NCBI GenBank assembly: GCA_050251775.1
Contig: JBFWMD010000009.1
Span: 1-64,000 of the forward strand
Source: Paucidesulfovibrio sp050251775
GTDB taxonomy: Bacteria > Desulfobacterota > Desulfovibrionia > Desulfovibrionales > Desulfovibrionaceae
Length of the DNA stretch: 64,000 nucleotides
Reading direction: 5' to 3'
Part shown: piece after piece, positions 41,229 to 50,621 of the stretch
Layout of the letters: every line of letters begins with the position of its first letter
Position numbering within the stretch: the first letter of the stretch is position 1
Translations under genes and position numbers: made by a program
The notes under the pieces: model-generated
The model's database searches: none
What the model was told of the DNA's origin: nothing
Seen by the model: the letters and a program-made list of their open reading frames with translations, nothing else

Positions 41229-42470
41229 ATGGTTTGGGGTATCGGGAAGAAAAAAAGATGGCGGGTGCTCATACCGCTTTGTTGTATTTTGCTTGTGACG
41301 GGCTGCGACACAGCGGAGCAACCCAAGGACGCGCCTGGCGAGGTGCTGTATTCAGTGGTCCGCAAAGAAAAGCTTACTTTGACCAGCACGTTGCCCGGGC
41401 GGGTTTCCGCGCTTGTAACGGCGGAAGTCAGACCCCAGGTAGACGGCATCATCCTTGAGCGCCTGTTTGAGGAAGGCGCGGATGTGGAAAAAGGGCAGGT
41501 TTTGTACCGCATCGATCCTGGCGTCCACCAGGCCGCCTATGCCACGGCCAGGGCATCCCTTTTGGAGGCGCAAGCCAATGTGGAGGCTGTCGCCCTGCTG
41601 GAGAAACGCCAGAGGCTTTTGAGCTCCCAAAATGCCTTGAGCCGCCAAGAACTGGACAACACCATTTCCCAGCTCGGCCAGGCCCGTGCCCGTGTCGCCA
41701 GGGCTGAAGCCGAATTGAAAGCCGCCGCCATCAATCTTGCCTACACGGAAATCAAAGCGCCGGTGTCAGGGCGTATCGGGGCTTCTTCCGTGACTGTCGG
41801 CACTCTGGTTACGGCAAATCAGCCCACCGTTCTTGCCGTCATCCAGCAGACGGATCGCGTCTATGTGGATATAACGCAATCCAGCACGGATACCATTCGA
41901 TTGCGCCGCGCCATGGCCCAGGGCCGGTTGGCTCCCAACGGCAGCGCGGCCAAGGTTCGTCTTACCCTTGAAGACGGCTCGCCGTACACAGCGATAACAC
42001 GGGAACAGACGGATGGAGAACCTGAATGGATATTTGGTGATCTGCTGTTTTCGGAAATATCCGTCGGGCAAAGCACGGGAAGCCTCATGCTGCGGGCCGT
42101 GTTCAACAACCCGGACAGACTGCTTTTGCCTGGAATGTACGTGAAGGCAATCATCGAGGAGGGCGCGGTAGAAAACGCGGTGCTGATTCCGCAAGGTGTT
42201 GCGTTTGCGAACAACACCGGCGGGCACTCTGTCTACGTTTTGCGCGGCGATGATGCCGGAGACGGACTTTTCCGGGTTGAGCGGAGAGACGTGCGGCTTG
42301 AACGCGCGTCCGGCAACCGTTGGTTGGTCGGTTCCGGCCTGAATAGCGGTGACATTCTGATTGTCGAGGGACTTCAGAAGGCCGCTTCCGGTGAACTTGT
42401 CAAAGGCGTTCCCGCGCGGAACGCCCCGGACGAAGCCGTGGCCATGGCTCCTGAAAGGAAGGAGCGGTAA
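41229..42470 (+). CDS. RND efflux periplasmic adaptor (MexA/AcrA-like lipoprotein)
   Basis: Periplasmic membrane-fusion subunit of an efflux pump, 413 aa. The signal peptide ends in the lipobox LLVTGC (Cys26), so it is lipid-anchored. The lipoyl half-motifs flank a hairpin: LPGRVSALVTAEVRPQVDGI, FEEGADVEKGQVLYRIDP, then a coiled coil (RQRLLSSQNALSRQELDNTI) and INLAYTEIKAPVSGRIGASS, and the beta-barrel LLLPGMYVKAIIEEG. The ATG at 41229 has AGAGG ten bases upstream. The pump gene follows 3 bases after the stop. Confidence 0.93.
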   Translation: MVWGIGKKKRWRVLIPLCCILLVTGCDTAEQPKDAPGEVLYSVVRKEKLTLTSTLPGRVSALVTAEVRPQVDGIILERLFEEGADVEKGQVLYRIDPGVHQAAYATARASLLEAQANVEAVALLEKRQRLLSSQNALSRQELDNTISQLGQARARVARAEAELKAAAINLAYTEIKAPVSGRIGASSVTVGTLVTANQPTVLAVIQQTDRVYVDITQSSTDTIRLRRAMAQGRLAPNGSAAKVRLTLEDGSPYTAITREQTDGEPEWIFGDLLFSEISVGQSTGSLMLRAVFNNPDRLLLPGMYVKAIIEEGAVENAVLIPQGVAFANNTGGHSVYVLRGDDAGDGLFRVERRDVRLERASGNRWLVGSGLNSGDILIVEGLQKAASGELVKGVPARNAPDEAVAMAPERKER

Positions 42471-42473
42471 CTC

Positions 42474-45400
42474 GTGGCAGCGTTCTTCATCAATCGTCCT
42501 ATTTTTGCCTGGGTTATCGCCATCGTCATCATGCTGGCCGGGGTGCTTGCCTTGGGCCGGCTTCCGGTGGCCCATTATCCGGACATAGCCCTGCCGCAGA
42601 TATCTGTTTCCGCGCAGTATCCCGGCGCGTCCGCGCCCATCGTTGACCGGAGCGTAACGCAGGTTATCGAGCAGCAACTCAAGGGACTGGACAACCTGCT
42701 ACACATGGACTCCTCCAGTGGCTCTTCCAGCGGTTCGGAGATTAATCTCACTTTCGCGGCCGGAACGGATATAGACACTGCACAGGTTCAGGTACAGAAC
42801 AAGTTGCAGCAAGCCATGTCCCTGCTGCCTGAGGCGGTACAACGGCAAGGAGTTCAGGCATTCAAGGCCGTTGAGAACTCCTTCATGACCGTTGCTTTTT
42901 ATGATGCGCATGACACGATGCGGTCCAGCGATATCAGTGACTTTGTGGCGAGTGCCCTCGTCGATCCCTTAAGCAGGATTCAGGGAGTGGGGTCCGTCAC
43001 TCTCTATGGTTCTCAGAATGCAATGCGCATCTGGTGCGATCCTGACAAAATGCGGCAGTACGGACTGAATCCCCAGGATGTTCTGACCGCTGTACGCGAA
43101 CAAAACGCTCAGGTCGCAGGCGGACAGGTGGGTGAATCGCCAGCCGCACCCGGCCAGGAAATCAACATTGCCATCAACGCCTCATCCAGCCTGGAAACGG
43201 TGGAGGAGTTTGAGCAAATACTCCTGCGCGTGGAAGAGAACGGGTCCGCTCTGTTGCTCAAGGACGTAGCCCGCATCGAACTGAATGAAGAAAGCGCCAC
43301 TGGCGGCACGTTCTTTAACGGCCACTCGGGAACTGGATTGGCGTTCAAGCTTTCCTCCGGGGCCAATGTCCTGGAAACCACCCAAGCCATCAAAGCTGAA
43401 TTGAAAGCCCTTGCCGCCTTCTTCCCGCCGGGGCTCACTTTCGCCTATGCCGACGACAAGGCTCCCATTGTGGAAAAATCCATACAAGCAGTGGTGCACA
43501 CTCTTCTTGAGGCCATAGCCCTGGTCGTGGCGGTAATGTTTTTGTTTTTGCAAAGCTTCCGCGTCACACTCATTTCCGCCATCGCTGTTCCGGTCGTTCT
43601 GCTCGGCGTGTTCGCGGTGCTTGCTGTGGCCGGTTTTTCCATCAACACGCTGACCATGTTCGGGATGGTTCTGGCTATCGGTCTGTTGGTTGATGATGCC
43701 ATTGTCGTGGTGGAAAACGTGGAGCGCCTGATGCGCGAGGAAAAGCTCTCCGCCAGGGAAGCCGCGCTTAAATCCATGCGCCAGATAACCGGGGCGCTTG
43801 TCGGTGTTGCCGTGGTTATTTCCGCCGTGTTTGTACCCATGGCCTTCATGCCTGGTTCAACCGGCGCTATTTTCAGACAATTTTCCATTACCATCGTTGC
43901 CTCCATGGTGCTTTCCGTTGTTGTCGCCATTGTGCTTACACCGGCCTTGTGCGCCACCATCCTGGCCGCAAAAGCGAACAGAGCGGATACAGGCTTGCTC
44001 GGCAGATTCAACCGGTGGTTCGACACGCTCACTGGACGGTACGCCAGCCAGGTGGGCGGCATAGTGAAACGGCCCAAAACGTGGGCGACCACCGTCGTAT
44101 TGTTGGTCGCGATGTGCGCGGTGTTGTTCTTGCGCCTGCCGCATTCCTTTTTGCCCGACGAAGACCAGGGAATCTTGTATGTCGATGTGCAGCTCCCACC
44201 CGGCGCGTCACAGGAGCGCACAGAAAAAATAGTTAAAGAAATCGACACATATTTTCGTACCGAGGAAAAGAATGCCATCCAAAGCGTCATGTCGGTCGTC
44301 GGCTGGGGATTCAGCGGTTCCGGCCAGAATTCAGCCATGGTCCTTCCCTTGCTAAAGGATTGGAGCGAACGGGGCCGGGGGCAAAGCGCTTTTGATGTTA
44401 TGGCGCGAGCCTCCTCCCGCTTCTCGTCCATCCACGGCGCTGAAATCGTTGTTATGACGCCACCGGCGGCCATGGAACTCGGTACGTCCTCAGGCTTTGA
44501 AATGGAGCTGATGGATCGCGGCGGAAGCGGCCATGCGGCACTGCTCAAGGCCAAGGACGCCCTGTTGGAAGACGCCGCGAAACAGCCCTCCGTTTCCTAC
44601 GCCCGCTATGGCGGAATGGATGACGCTGAGCAGTATGACCTCGTAATCAACAATGGCAAGGCAGGCGCATACGGCCTTTCCAGAGGCGACATCAACAGCG
44701 CAATCAGTGCATACTGGGCGGGTGAGTATATCAACGACTTCTCGGACCGGGGCAGAACGAAGAAGGTGTATTTCCAGGCAGAACCGTCGTTTCGGACCGG
44801 CGTGGACGACTTCAACCGGTTTTATCTGCGCAACGCCAAAGGTGAAATGGTGCCGTTCACCAGCTTTCTTGCTGTGAAGTCCATTCTCGCCTCGCCCAGC
44901 CTGACGCGCTACCAAGGGATTCCATCCATGAAAATCGAAGGGGCCGCAGCTCAGGGGAAAAGCTCCGGGCAGGCGATGATGGAAATGGAAGAAAGTGCGG
45001 CCAAACTTCCTTCCGGCTTTGACTATGCATGGACGGGCCTTTCGTACCAGCAGCGGATGGCCTCCAATCAGGCTCCACTCCTGTACGCCATTTCCATCAT
45101 CGTCGTCTTTCTGAGCCTTGCGGCGTTGTACGAAAGCTGGACGATCCCGCTGGTGGTGCTCATGGCGGTTCCCACCGGTGTACTTGGGGCGTTGTGCGGT
45201 GTGTACATTCGCGGCATGAACAACGACATCTATTTCCAGATAGCTCTGCTCACCATCATCGGCCTTTCCGCCAAGAACTCCATCCTCATAGTGGAATTCG
45301 CGAGAGTTTTACATCATGGAGGAAAAGACCTGCTCACGGCCACCGTGGAAGCTTCACGTCTCCGCTTGCGGCCCGTGCTCATGACTTCGCTGTGCTTCAT

Positions 45401-45572
45401 TCTCGGCGTTGTGCCTTTGGCTGTCAGCAGCGGAGCCGGTTCCGGTGCGCAAAACGCTCTTGGAACGGCGGTAATGGCGGGCATGATCACGGCAACGGGG
45501 CTCGGTGTTTACTACACACCGCTGTTTTTCGTTTTGGTGACGCGGTTTTTTGGTCGAAAAAACGAATCATGA
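42474..45572 (+). CDS. RND multidrug efflux pump, AcrB/MexB-like
   Basis: Inner-membrane proton-driven exporter of the HAE-1 group, 1032 aa. Typical blocks: FFINRPIFAWVIAIVIMLAG at the start, PDIALPQISVSAQYPGASA, the helix-4 Asp pair in LLVDDAIVVVENVERLM, FQIALLTIIGLSAKNSILIV and the C-terminal GAGSGAQNALGTAVMAGMIT. Two large periplasmic loops flank twelve helices. The start is a GTG at 42474 with AAAGGAAGGAG upstream. No outer-membrane TolC-type gene is adjacent, so the channel must be encoded elsewhere. Probable induction by the divergent MerR protein. Confidence 0.95.
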   Translation: MAAFFINRPIFAWVIAIVIMLAGVLALGRLPVAHYPDIALPQISVSAQYPGASAPIVDRSVTQVIEQQLKGLDNLLHMDSSSGSSSGSEINLTFAAGTDIDTAQVQVQNKLQQAMSLLPEAVQRQGVQAFKAVENSFMTVAFYDAHDTMRSSDISDFVASALVDPLSRIQGVGSVTLYGSQNAMRIWCDPDKMRQYGLNPQDVLTAVREQNAQVAGGQVGESPAAPGQEINIAINASSSLETVEEFEQILLRVEENGSALLLKDVARIELNEESATGGTFFNGHSGTGLAFKLSSGANVLETTQAIKAELKALAAFFPPGLTFAYADDKAPIVEKSIQAVVHTLLEAIALVVAVMFLFLQSFRVTLISAIAVPVVLLGVFAVLAVAGFSINTLTMFGMVLAIGLLVDDAIVVVENVERLMREEKLSAREAALKSMRQITGALVGVAVVISAVFVPMAFMPGSTGAIFRQFSITIVASMVLSVVVAIVLTPALCATILAAKANRADTGLLGRFNRWFDTLTGRYASQVGGIVKRPKTWATTVVLLVAMCAVLFLRLPHSFLPDEDQGILYVDVQLPPGASQERTEKIVKEIDTYFRTEEKNAIQSVMSVVGWGFSGSGQNSAMVLPLLKDWSERGRGQSAFDVMARASSRFSSIHGAEIVVMTPPAAMELGTSSGFEMELMDRGGSGHAALLKAKDALLEDAAKQPSVSYARYGGMDDAEQYDLVINNGKAGAYGLSRGDINSAISAYWAGEYINDFSDRGRTKKVYFQAEPSFRTGVDDFNRFYLRNAKGEMVPFTSFLAVKSILASPSLTRYQGIPSMKIEGAAAQGKSSGQAMMEMEESAAKLPSGFDYAWTGLSYQQRMASNQAPLLYAISIIVVFLSLAALYESWTIPLVVLMAVPTGVLGALCGVYIRGMNNDIYFQIALLTIIGLSAKNSILIVEFARVLHHGGKDLLTATVEASRLRLRPVLMTSLCFILGVVPLAVSSGAGSGAQNALGTAVMAGMITATGLGVYYTPLFFVLVTRFFGRKNES

Positions 45573-45666
45573 ACAAGCCCCGGCCTCACCGTCGGTTTCC
45601 GGCACATATTGCGGAACGCAGCTCGCGGATGCGGAAAATAGATTGCCGGGATGGAGGATATCCATT

Positions 45667-46197
45667 GTGACAGGATTCGAAACGGAAAGGCTGCTTATAC
45701 GAAACTTTGAGACCAAAGATGCTGAGGGGCTGTTTGCTTACCTTTCTCATCCTCGTGTGAATTGTTTCCTTATGGAACAAGTCAGTACGCTGGAGGAGGC
45801 CGCTGCCGATGTTGAGTGCAGAAGCAAGGAGGAATTGCGCTTTGCCGTTTGCTTGAAGGAAACGGACGTCATCATCGGAGAGGTGTTCGCCATTAAAGAA
45901 GAGCCAGACACCTATGGCGTGGGATGGATTCTCAACGAGCAGTACGAGGGAAAGGGATACGCAAGCGAAGCGGCAAGATGGTTCCTCGATTATCTGTTCA
46001 CAAGCAGGAATGCAAGGCGGATTTATGCCTATGTGGAAGAGGATAATGTCCGCTCGCAGAAACTCTGTAAGCGCCTCCATATGCGCCGGGAGGGACTTTT
46101 CCTCGAGTTCGTATCTTTTACAAACAATCCCGATGGCACTCCGAAATACGAAAACACATTCGTCTATGCCATCTTGAAAAAGGAGTGGGAATTATGA
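45667..46197 (+). CDS. GNAT-family acetyltransferase, RimJ/RimL-like
   Basis: Acetyltransferase of 176 aa: ETERLLIRNFETKDAEGLFA at the start, VGWILNEQYEGKGYASEAAR (the GxGxG/A acetyl-CoA loop), RIYAYVEEDNVRSQKLCKRL and HMRREGLFLE. This is the RimJ/RimL type that modifies ribosomal proteins or aminoglycoside-like small molecules. The GTG at 45667 has GGAGG ten bases upstream; the frame extends back over the pump gene, which is a shadow. It is 95 bases after the pump on the same strand, so it may share the efflux transcript. Confidence 0.87.
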   Translation: MTGFETERLLIRNFETKDAEGLFAYLSHPRVNCFLMEQVSTLEEAAADVECRSKEELRFAVCLKETDVIIGEVFAIKEEPDTYGVGWILNEQYEGKGYASEAARWFLDYLFTSRNARRIYAYVEEDNVRSQKLCKRLHMRREGLFLEFVSFTNNPDGTPKYENTFVYAILKKEWEL

Positions 46198-46212
46198 CCT
46201 AAAATCAAATTG

Positions 46213-47220
46213 TTATTTCCTTGTCCGAACGATGACAGCATCCTGAGGCTGCAAGGCCCCACCCCTTCCCGCTCCAGCATTATCGCGGGTCATTCGGCGC
46301 AGGTCACCACTGTTGTCCCGACAAATCACCCCTCCGGCTTCCACTCGTCCGCCTAAACCCGCAGCGTTGACATCAAATGAAATTATGTCCGCGTCGAGCT
46401 CCTCCGGATCCCGCCCATTGACCGGATCATCGAGGCAGTAGCCATACCAGTCCGGATCCCCGCCTGCCGCGCCGATGGGGGCCTGGGCGGTGAATCTCCC
46501 CGTGTCCGGGTCGTAATCTCGCCAGCCGAAGCGGACGAGTCCCGTGTCCCAGTCGTGCAGGCCGCCCGCGAAACCGAGCGGCGAGCGCAGATACGGATTG
46601 TTGTCCTTCACCACGTTGCCGAAGGCGTCGTACAGGATTTCCTTTACCATGCCTTCGGTGGGAAGCTCAACCACCCGCACGCTGCCGATCTGGTCGGTAT
46701 GCAAAAGAATTTCGCTGCCATGCCCCTGGTCGTGCCCCTGATCCTGCGTAACCAGTCCCACGGGCCGACCGTCACGGCCATACGCCACTTTCCACCACCC
46801 GCCGTCCTTCATTTCCGCATGCGACCAGGCCGCGAGGTGCGCACGATCCTGCCAGTGGAACCGTTCCGTGAGCCTGCCGTCCACGTATTTGGCGTTGCGC
46901 AGGCCCTGGTCGTCGTGCGCGTACTCCACAACGCGGCCATCGGGCAGCTCCACGGCCAGCAAGCGATAGTCAGGCGCGTAGTGATAGCGCGTCTCGCCCT
47001 GGGGCGTGACCTTGCGGCTGCGGAAGCCTTGCTGGTCATGATCGTAGCGCGCGTCGCCCGCCTGGAGCAGCCGGTTGTCCGGGCCGTAGCGGAAGACCCG
47101 GTCCATTTGCCCGCGCAAAGGCACATAGTCCTCGGCCCGGCGGCCCTGTAGGATTTGCCTCCGGCGGCCGGGGCCCGCGGCCCCGGACCCCATTCTGCGC
47201 CGAAGCGCGATGCTGCGCAT
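46213..47220 (-). pseudogene. Truncated RHS/YD-repeat protein, C-terminal part
   Basis: 335 codons of an RHS-family protein. YD repeats are visible (VFRYGPDNRLLQAGDARYDH, YHYAPDYRLLAVELPDGRVV, VEYAHDDQGLRNAKYVDGRL) and the RHS core reads YDPDTGRFTAQAPIGAAGGD and YGYCLDDPVNG. Full RHS proteins are far longer, and the N-terminal part here is missing; upstream of 47220 is a hairpin and unrelated sequence, so this is a truncated tail. About 60 residues after the core (from DADIISFDVNAAG) form a variable tip of unknown kind. It could be a displaced RHS tip rather than an active toxin. Confidence 0.75.
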
Positions 47221-47234
47221 CTGCGCTTCGGCGC
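47197..47234. repeat. 12-bp inverted repeat at the RHS fragment boundary
   Basis: GCGCCGAAGCGC (47197-47208) and GCGCTTCGGCGC (47223-47234), separated by 14 bases, at the exact place where the RHS reading frame begins. It is a good candidate for a recombination scar or dispersed hairpin. Confidence 0.6.
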
Positions 47235-47776
47235 GGATGCCGGAATATGTTCCAACGCCACAGTAAGGCCATGTGGCGAGGAGGCATGCCGGTCAGGTGT
47301 GTTGGTTCATGCTGTTGATTCCCCGCCGCGCAATTCTCGATGTTCATTGCGGCGGAATTTCCGCAAGGCTAACCCTGCTTTTGGGGCCGGGATAAAAATA
47401 GAAGGGAAATGGAAAGCAAAAGGACGAATTTTCCCTATTGACAGAGATCTGAAATCCAAAATCCAATAAGTCTCATTTCACCTGCCGCCCCCGGAAGTGC
47501 CGTTCCAAATCCCAACGAAAGCCCGCTTGTACAGCAACGTTCTGGTGCTGAAGAGCGGCGAGTCATGGCAAGGTCGTGCGGCATTTTAAACTTGCATCCG
47601 GCGGAAGAAGCTGCCAAGCAGGATGCACGGGCCGCTGCGCGCAGAACCGGCCATTGCCTCGGCTCCTCCAGCGCAGGCCTGAAACCATACCTTTCCGGCA
47701 ACTTATCCCCGGACAACCACCCGGATTTCAACCCGTGGGGGCGGCCCCAACGCCGCTCCGCAACCGACATACAATC
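47235..47776. other. Gene-free junction region
   Basis: About 540 bases with no convincing gene. It holds a second imperfect inverted repeat near 47324-47356 (CCGCCGCGCAAT/ATTGCGGCGG), an AT-rich stretch around 47390-47470 with TTGACA but no good -10 box, and presumably the promoter of the MFS gene. It looks like a boundary between an acquired block and the chromosome. Confidence 0.45.
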
Positions 47777-49174
47777 ATGGATAAAGAACAAAAACACGCG
47801 GCCTTCATGGTCCTGCTGACGGTCTGCATCGTCCAGTTCATGGCCCCGTTCATGCTGACCTCCATCGGCATCGCCCTGCCCGCCCTGGGGCGCGAACTGG
47901 GCGGAACCGCCGTGCAGCTCGGACTCATCGAGCAGCTCTACGTGGTTTCCCTGGCCATGGGCATGCTGCCTTTTGGCCGACTCGGCGACCTCATCGGCCA
48001 GCGCCGGGTCTTCCTGCCCGGCCTGATCCTCTTCACGGTCATGACCAGCTCTCTGGGCTTCACCCAGTCCATCACCATGATCATGGCCCAACGTTTTGTC
48101 CAGGGCATCGGCGCCTGCATGATGCTTTCGGGCAGTCTCGCGCTCGTGGCCGGGGCCTATCCTGTCACGGTGCGCGGCCGGGTCATCGGCATCGTCTCGG
48201 CCTTCACCTACGCTGGCCTGTCCATGGGGCCGGTATTTGGCGGATTTGTCACAGACCATCTGGGCTGGCGTTACGTCTTTATTTCCGCCGTGCCCCTGGG
48301 CCTGGCCGCCATCGTGGCCTGCCTCTATGGCATGAGCGCTCCGGCGCGCGAGCCGTCCGAAGAGAGCATGGACTGGCGGGGCAGTCTGGCCTATGCTGGA
48401 GCCGTGGCCCTGTTCATGCTCGGCTCGGCCCATGCCGGATCATCCGTCTGGGGAACGGTGATGATCGTGGTCGGACTTCTCGGCGGCCTGGGCTTTCTCC
48501 GGCTCCAGTCCCGCACGCCCCACCCCCTGCTCGACGTGGGCCTGCTGCGGTCCAATCGCTATTTCACCTTCAGTTCCCTGGCCGCCCTGGGTAACTACGC
48601 CTCCACCTTCGGCATTACCTTCACCATGAGCCTCTACCTGCAATATGTGCGGGGCATGCCCCCGCGCGCGGCCGGAGCCGTGCTGCTGATCCAGCCCCTG
48701 CTCCAGATCGGGGTTTCCCTGATTTCCGGCAGCCTCACAGACCGCTTCAATCCGGCAAAACTGGCCACCCTGGGCATGGTCCTCAGCGGTCTCGGCCTGT
48801 TGGCCATGGCCCTGACCATCGGCAACGAGACCCCCCTCTGGCTGCTGGGCGGCGAGCTGGCCCTCATGGGCGTGGGCTTCGGCATCTTTGCCACGCCCAA
48901 CTCCACGGCCATCATGAGCAGCCTGCCTCCCCGGCAATACGGCCTGGCCTCGGGCATGACCGCGGCCATGCGCACCCTGGGCATGGCCGTGAGCATGACC
49001 AGCGTGACCCTGATCTTTTCGCTTTTCCTGGGTGAGTCCGCCATCACGCCGGAAACCATTCCCGCGTTTCTGGTCAGCATGCGGGTGGGGCTGGTGACCT
49101 TTGCAATCTTCTCCTGCCTGGGGATTTTACTCTCCCTGGGCCGGGGCAGCAGACAACAGGACCCAGCGGCCTGA
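47777..49174 (+). CDS. MFS transporter, DHA2/EmrB-like
   Basis: Inner-membrane exporter of 465 aa with about thirteen or fourteen helices. Motif A reads PFGRLGDLIGQRRVFLPG in loop 2-3 and LISGSLTDRFNPAKLATLGM in the second half; motif C-like GPVFGGFVTDHLGWRYVFIS follows helix 5. These fit the DHA2 (14-helix) multidrug group. Substrate unknown. The ATG at 47777 is chosen because the open frame upstream (to 47576) has no similarity; the ribosome site is poor. Terminator at 49217-49252. Confidence 0.87.
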   Translation: MDKEQKHAAFMVLLTVCIVQFMAPFMLTSIGIALPALGRELGGTAVQLGLIEQLYVVSLAMGMLPFGRLGDLIGQRRVFLPGLILFTVMTSSLGFTQSITMIMAQRFVQGIGACMMLSGSLALVAGAYPVTVRGRVIGIVSAFTYAGLSMGPVFGGFVTDHLGWRYVFISAVPLGLAAIVACLYGMSAPAREPSEESMDWRGSLAYAGAVALFMLGSAHAGSSVWGTVMIVVGLLGGLGFLRLQSRTPHPLLDVGLLRSNRYFTFSSLAALGNYASTFGITFTMSLYLQYVRGMPPRAAGAVLLIQPLLQIGVSLISGSLTDRFNPAKLATLGMVLSGLGLLAMALTIGNETPLWLLGGELALMGVGFGIFATPNSTAIMSSLPPRQYGLASGMTAAMRTLGMAVSMTSVTLIFSLFLGESAITPETIPAFLVSMRVGLVTFAIFSCLGILLSLGRGSRQQDPAA

Positions 49175-49216
49175 GACGCTCCGGCAGGGGAGGCAGTGTC
49201 GCCAGCACAACGCGAA

Positions 49217-49252
49217 AGCGCCCTGGGAAGCGTATTCCCAGGGCGCTGCTTT
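49217..49252 (+). terminator. Intrinsic terminator of MFS gene
   Basis: AGCGCCCTGGGAA and TTCCCAGGGCGCT (13-bp perfect stem, 5-base loop) followed by GCTTTTT. Confidence 0.9.
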
Positions 49253-49401
49253 TTATCCCGCGCCGCTTTTCCGAAAACCACTCCGGCGCTCCACCATAAC
49301 GAGGACGCTTATCGGCAATCCTCCGATCATCCGACTCCTGGCTTTATCGCGTCCCGTTTCAACCCCTGTTGATCAACAATGATCAACGATACCCAGCGAA
49401 A

Positions 49402-50151
49402 TTAATACGCTGAATTCTTGTTCAACTGAATTTCAAGAACCGGGGTCACATCCAGTTCCACGGTGACTTCGGCGGCGCTGAAGTCCAGCACATGGCCGCC
49501 CTTGGTTTCGGTCTGGTCGAGAAAGTGCAGGTGCGGGCCGGCCGCACCCACACCGGTCATGTACGCGGGCGTGTGCCAGCCCACCATGTCGCCGACCACG
49601 TTGGTCAGGGGAAAGATCGCCTGCTTGGCGATGACATCCGCGAGTTTGGGAAACGGCTTTTCGCTCTTGGGCACGCTGCGTGCTTTCACAAACGAAAACG
49701 CGCCCTTGACATGCACCGCGTAGATCATGTCCGGACCGGGCAGTTCTTTGAGCAGTTTCTGCTCAAAATCGGCGTAGTCCTTGATGTTCCGCAACGTAAA
49801 AATCAGGTCCGGCTCGAAATGGGTCACCTGGGCAAAGGGAACTCCGGCGGAGTCCGGCATCATTTGCGGCACGCCTGTGACCGGAATCTGCCAGACCCGG
49901 CCCTGGTAGAAGAACATTTCGCCGTCCAGGCCCTGGAACGTGCCCATGCCGAAGTCGCCGCGTTTCTTGATGTCGGCCACGGTCTGTTCCGAGTCGTAGT
50001 AGCCGTCCTTGAGCTTGGACACGGTGGAAATCTGGTAGAGCACGTCGTGGGTCGGATCCAGGTCGATGGAGTAGCTCACGGCTCCGGCGGCACAGGGCAG
50101 GAGCAACGCAACAAGCAACAGGGGAAGGATGTTCAAAAAAAGGCGACGCAT
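49402..50151 (-). CDS. budA: Secreted acetolactate decarboxylase
   Basis: Decarboxylates 2-acetolactate to acetoin. The C-terminal metal motif is intact: AAGPHLHFL with His207 and His209 and TKGGHVLDF with His220; GWHTPAYMTG precedes it as in the family. Ahead of it a signal peptide (RRLFLNILPLLLVALLLPCA followed by AGA) indicates export to the periplasm, whereas most relatives are cytoplasmic (secreted forms are known in Brevibacillus). The mature start is near residue 24. It is alone: no acetolactate synthase or butanediol dehydrogenase nearby. The ATG at 50151 follows AAGGAGAATCGCC. 249 aa. Confidence 0.9.
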   Translation of the reverse strand: MRRLFLNILPLLLVALLLPCAAGAVSYSIDLDPTHDVLYQISTVSKLKDGYYDSEQTVADIKKRGDFGMGTFQGLDGEMFFYQGRVWQIPVTGVPQMMPDSAGVPFAQVTHFEPDLIFTLRNIKDYADFEQKLLKELPGPDMIYAVHVKGAFSFVKARSVPKSEKPFPKLADVIAKQAIFPLTNVVGDMVGWHTPAYMTGVGAAGPHLHFLDQTETKGGHVLDFSAAEVTVELDVTPVLEIQLNKNSAY

Positions 50152-50222
50152 GGCGATTCTCCTTCAATGCGGTATACGGATACCCTGAAGTAGCCGGAGA
50201 GAGTGTCAAAGACAAGCGTTGA

Positions 50223-50621
50223 TCAGCTTTTCAGGCACTCCCGGCAGACACCTTCCACGCGCAGCTCCACCCCGTCCACTCGGCCCAGCCCGGCCAGTTC
50301 CGGCCCGGCCAGCCGCTCCAGGTCCGCGTCGGCCAGCCCCAGACAGATGCAGCGTCCGCAGCGGATACAGTGAAAATGTCCGTGGCCCCGGCCCAGGCAG
50401 TAGTGCGCGGTGCGGTCCGGTCCGGTGTGCCGGGCCAGCACCCCGTTGGCCACGAGTAGATCCAAAATGCGGTAGAGCGTGACCTTGTTCATGCTCTTGC
50501 CCAGGGCCGAGAGCAGTTCGGGCGCGCTCACCGCGTCCTTGGCTCCGGAAACCGCCTCGTAGACCATGACCCGCCGTTCCGTGGGCTCCACTCCGGAGCG
50601 GCGCAATGTGTTCCTGGACAT
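50223..50621 (-). CDS. zur: Fur-family regulator, probably Zur
   Basis: Zinc-responsive repressor of 132 aa. The Fur winged helix reads GVEPTERRVMVYEAVSGAKD then VTLYRILDLLVANGVLARHT, the regulatory metal region HYCLGRGHGHFHCIRCGRC (His/Cys-rich), and the C-terminal CxxC CRECLKS. It is the last gene of the znuA-znuC-znuB operon, with the znuB stop overlapping its start (TGATG). Assignment as Zur rather than Fur or PerR rests on this operon and on the twin boxes upstream of znuA. Confidence 0.87.
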   Translation of the reverse strand: MSRNTLRRSGVEPTERRVMVYEAVSGAKDAVSAPELLSALGKSMNKVTLYRILDLLVANGVLARHTGPDRTAHYCLGRGHGHFHCIRCGRCICLGLADADLERLAGPELAGLGRVDGVELRVEGVCRECLKS

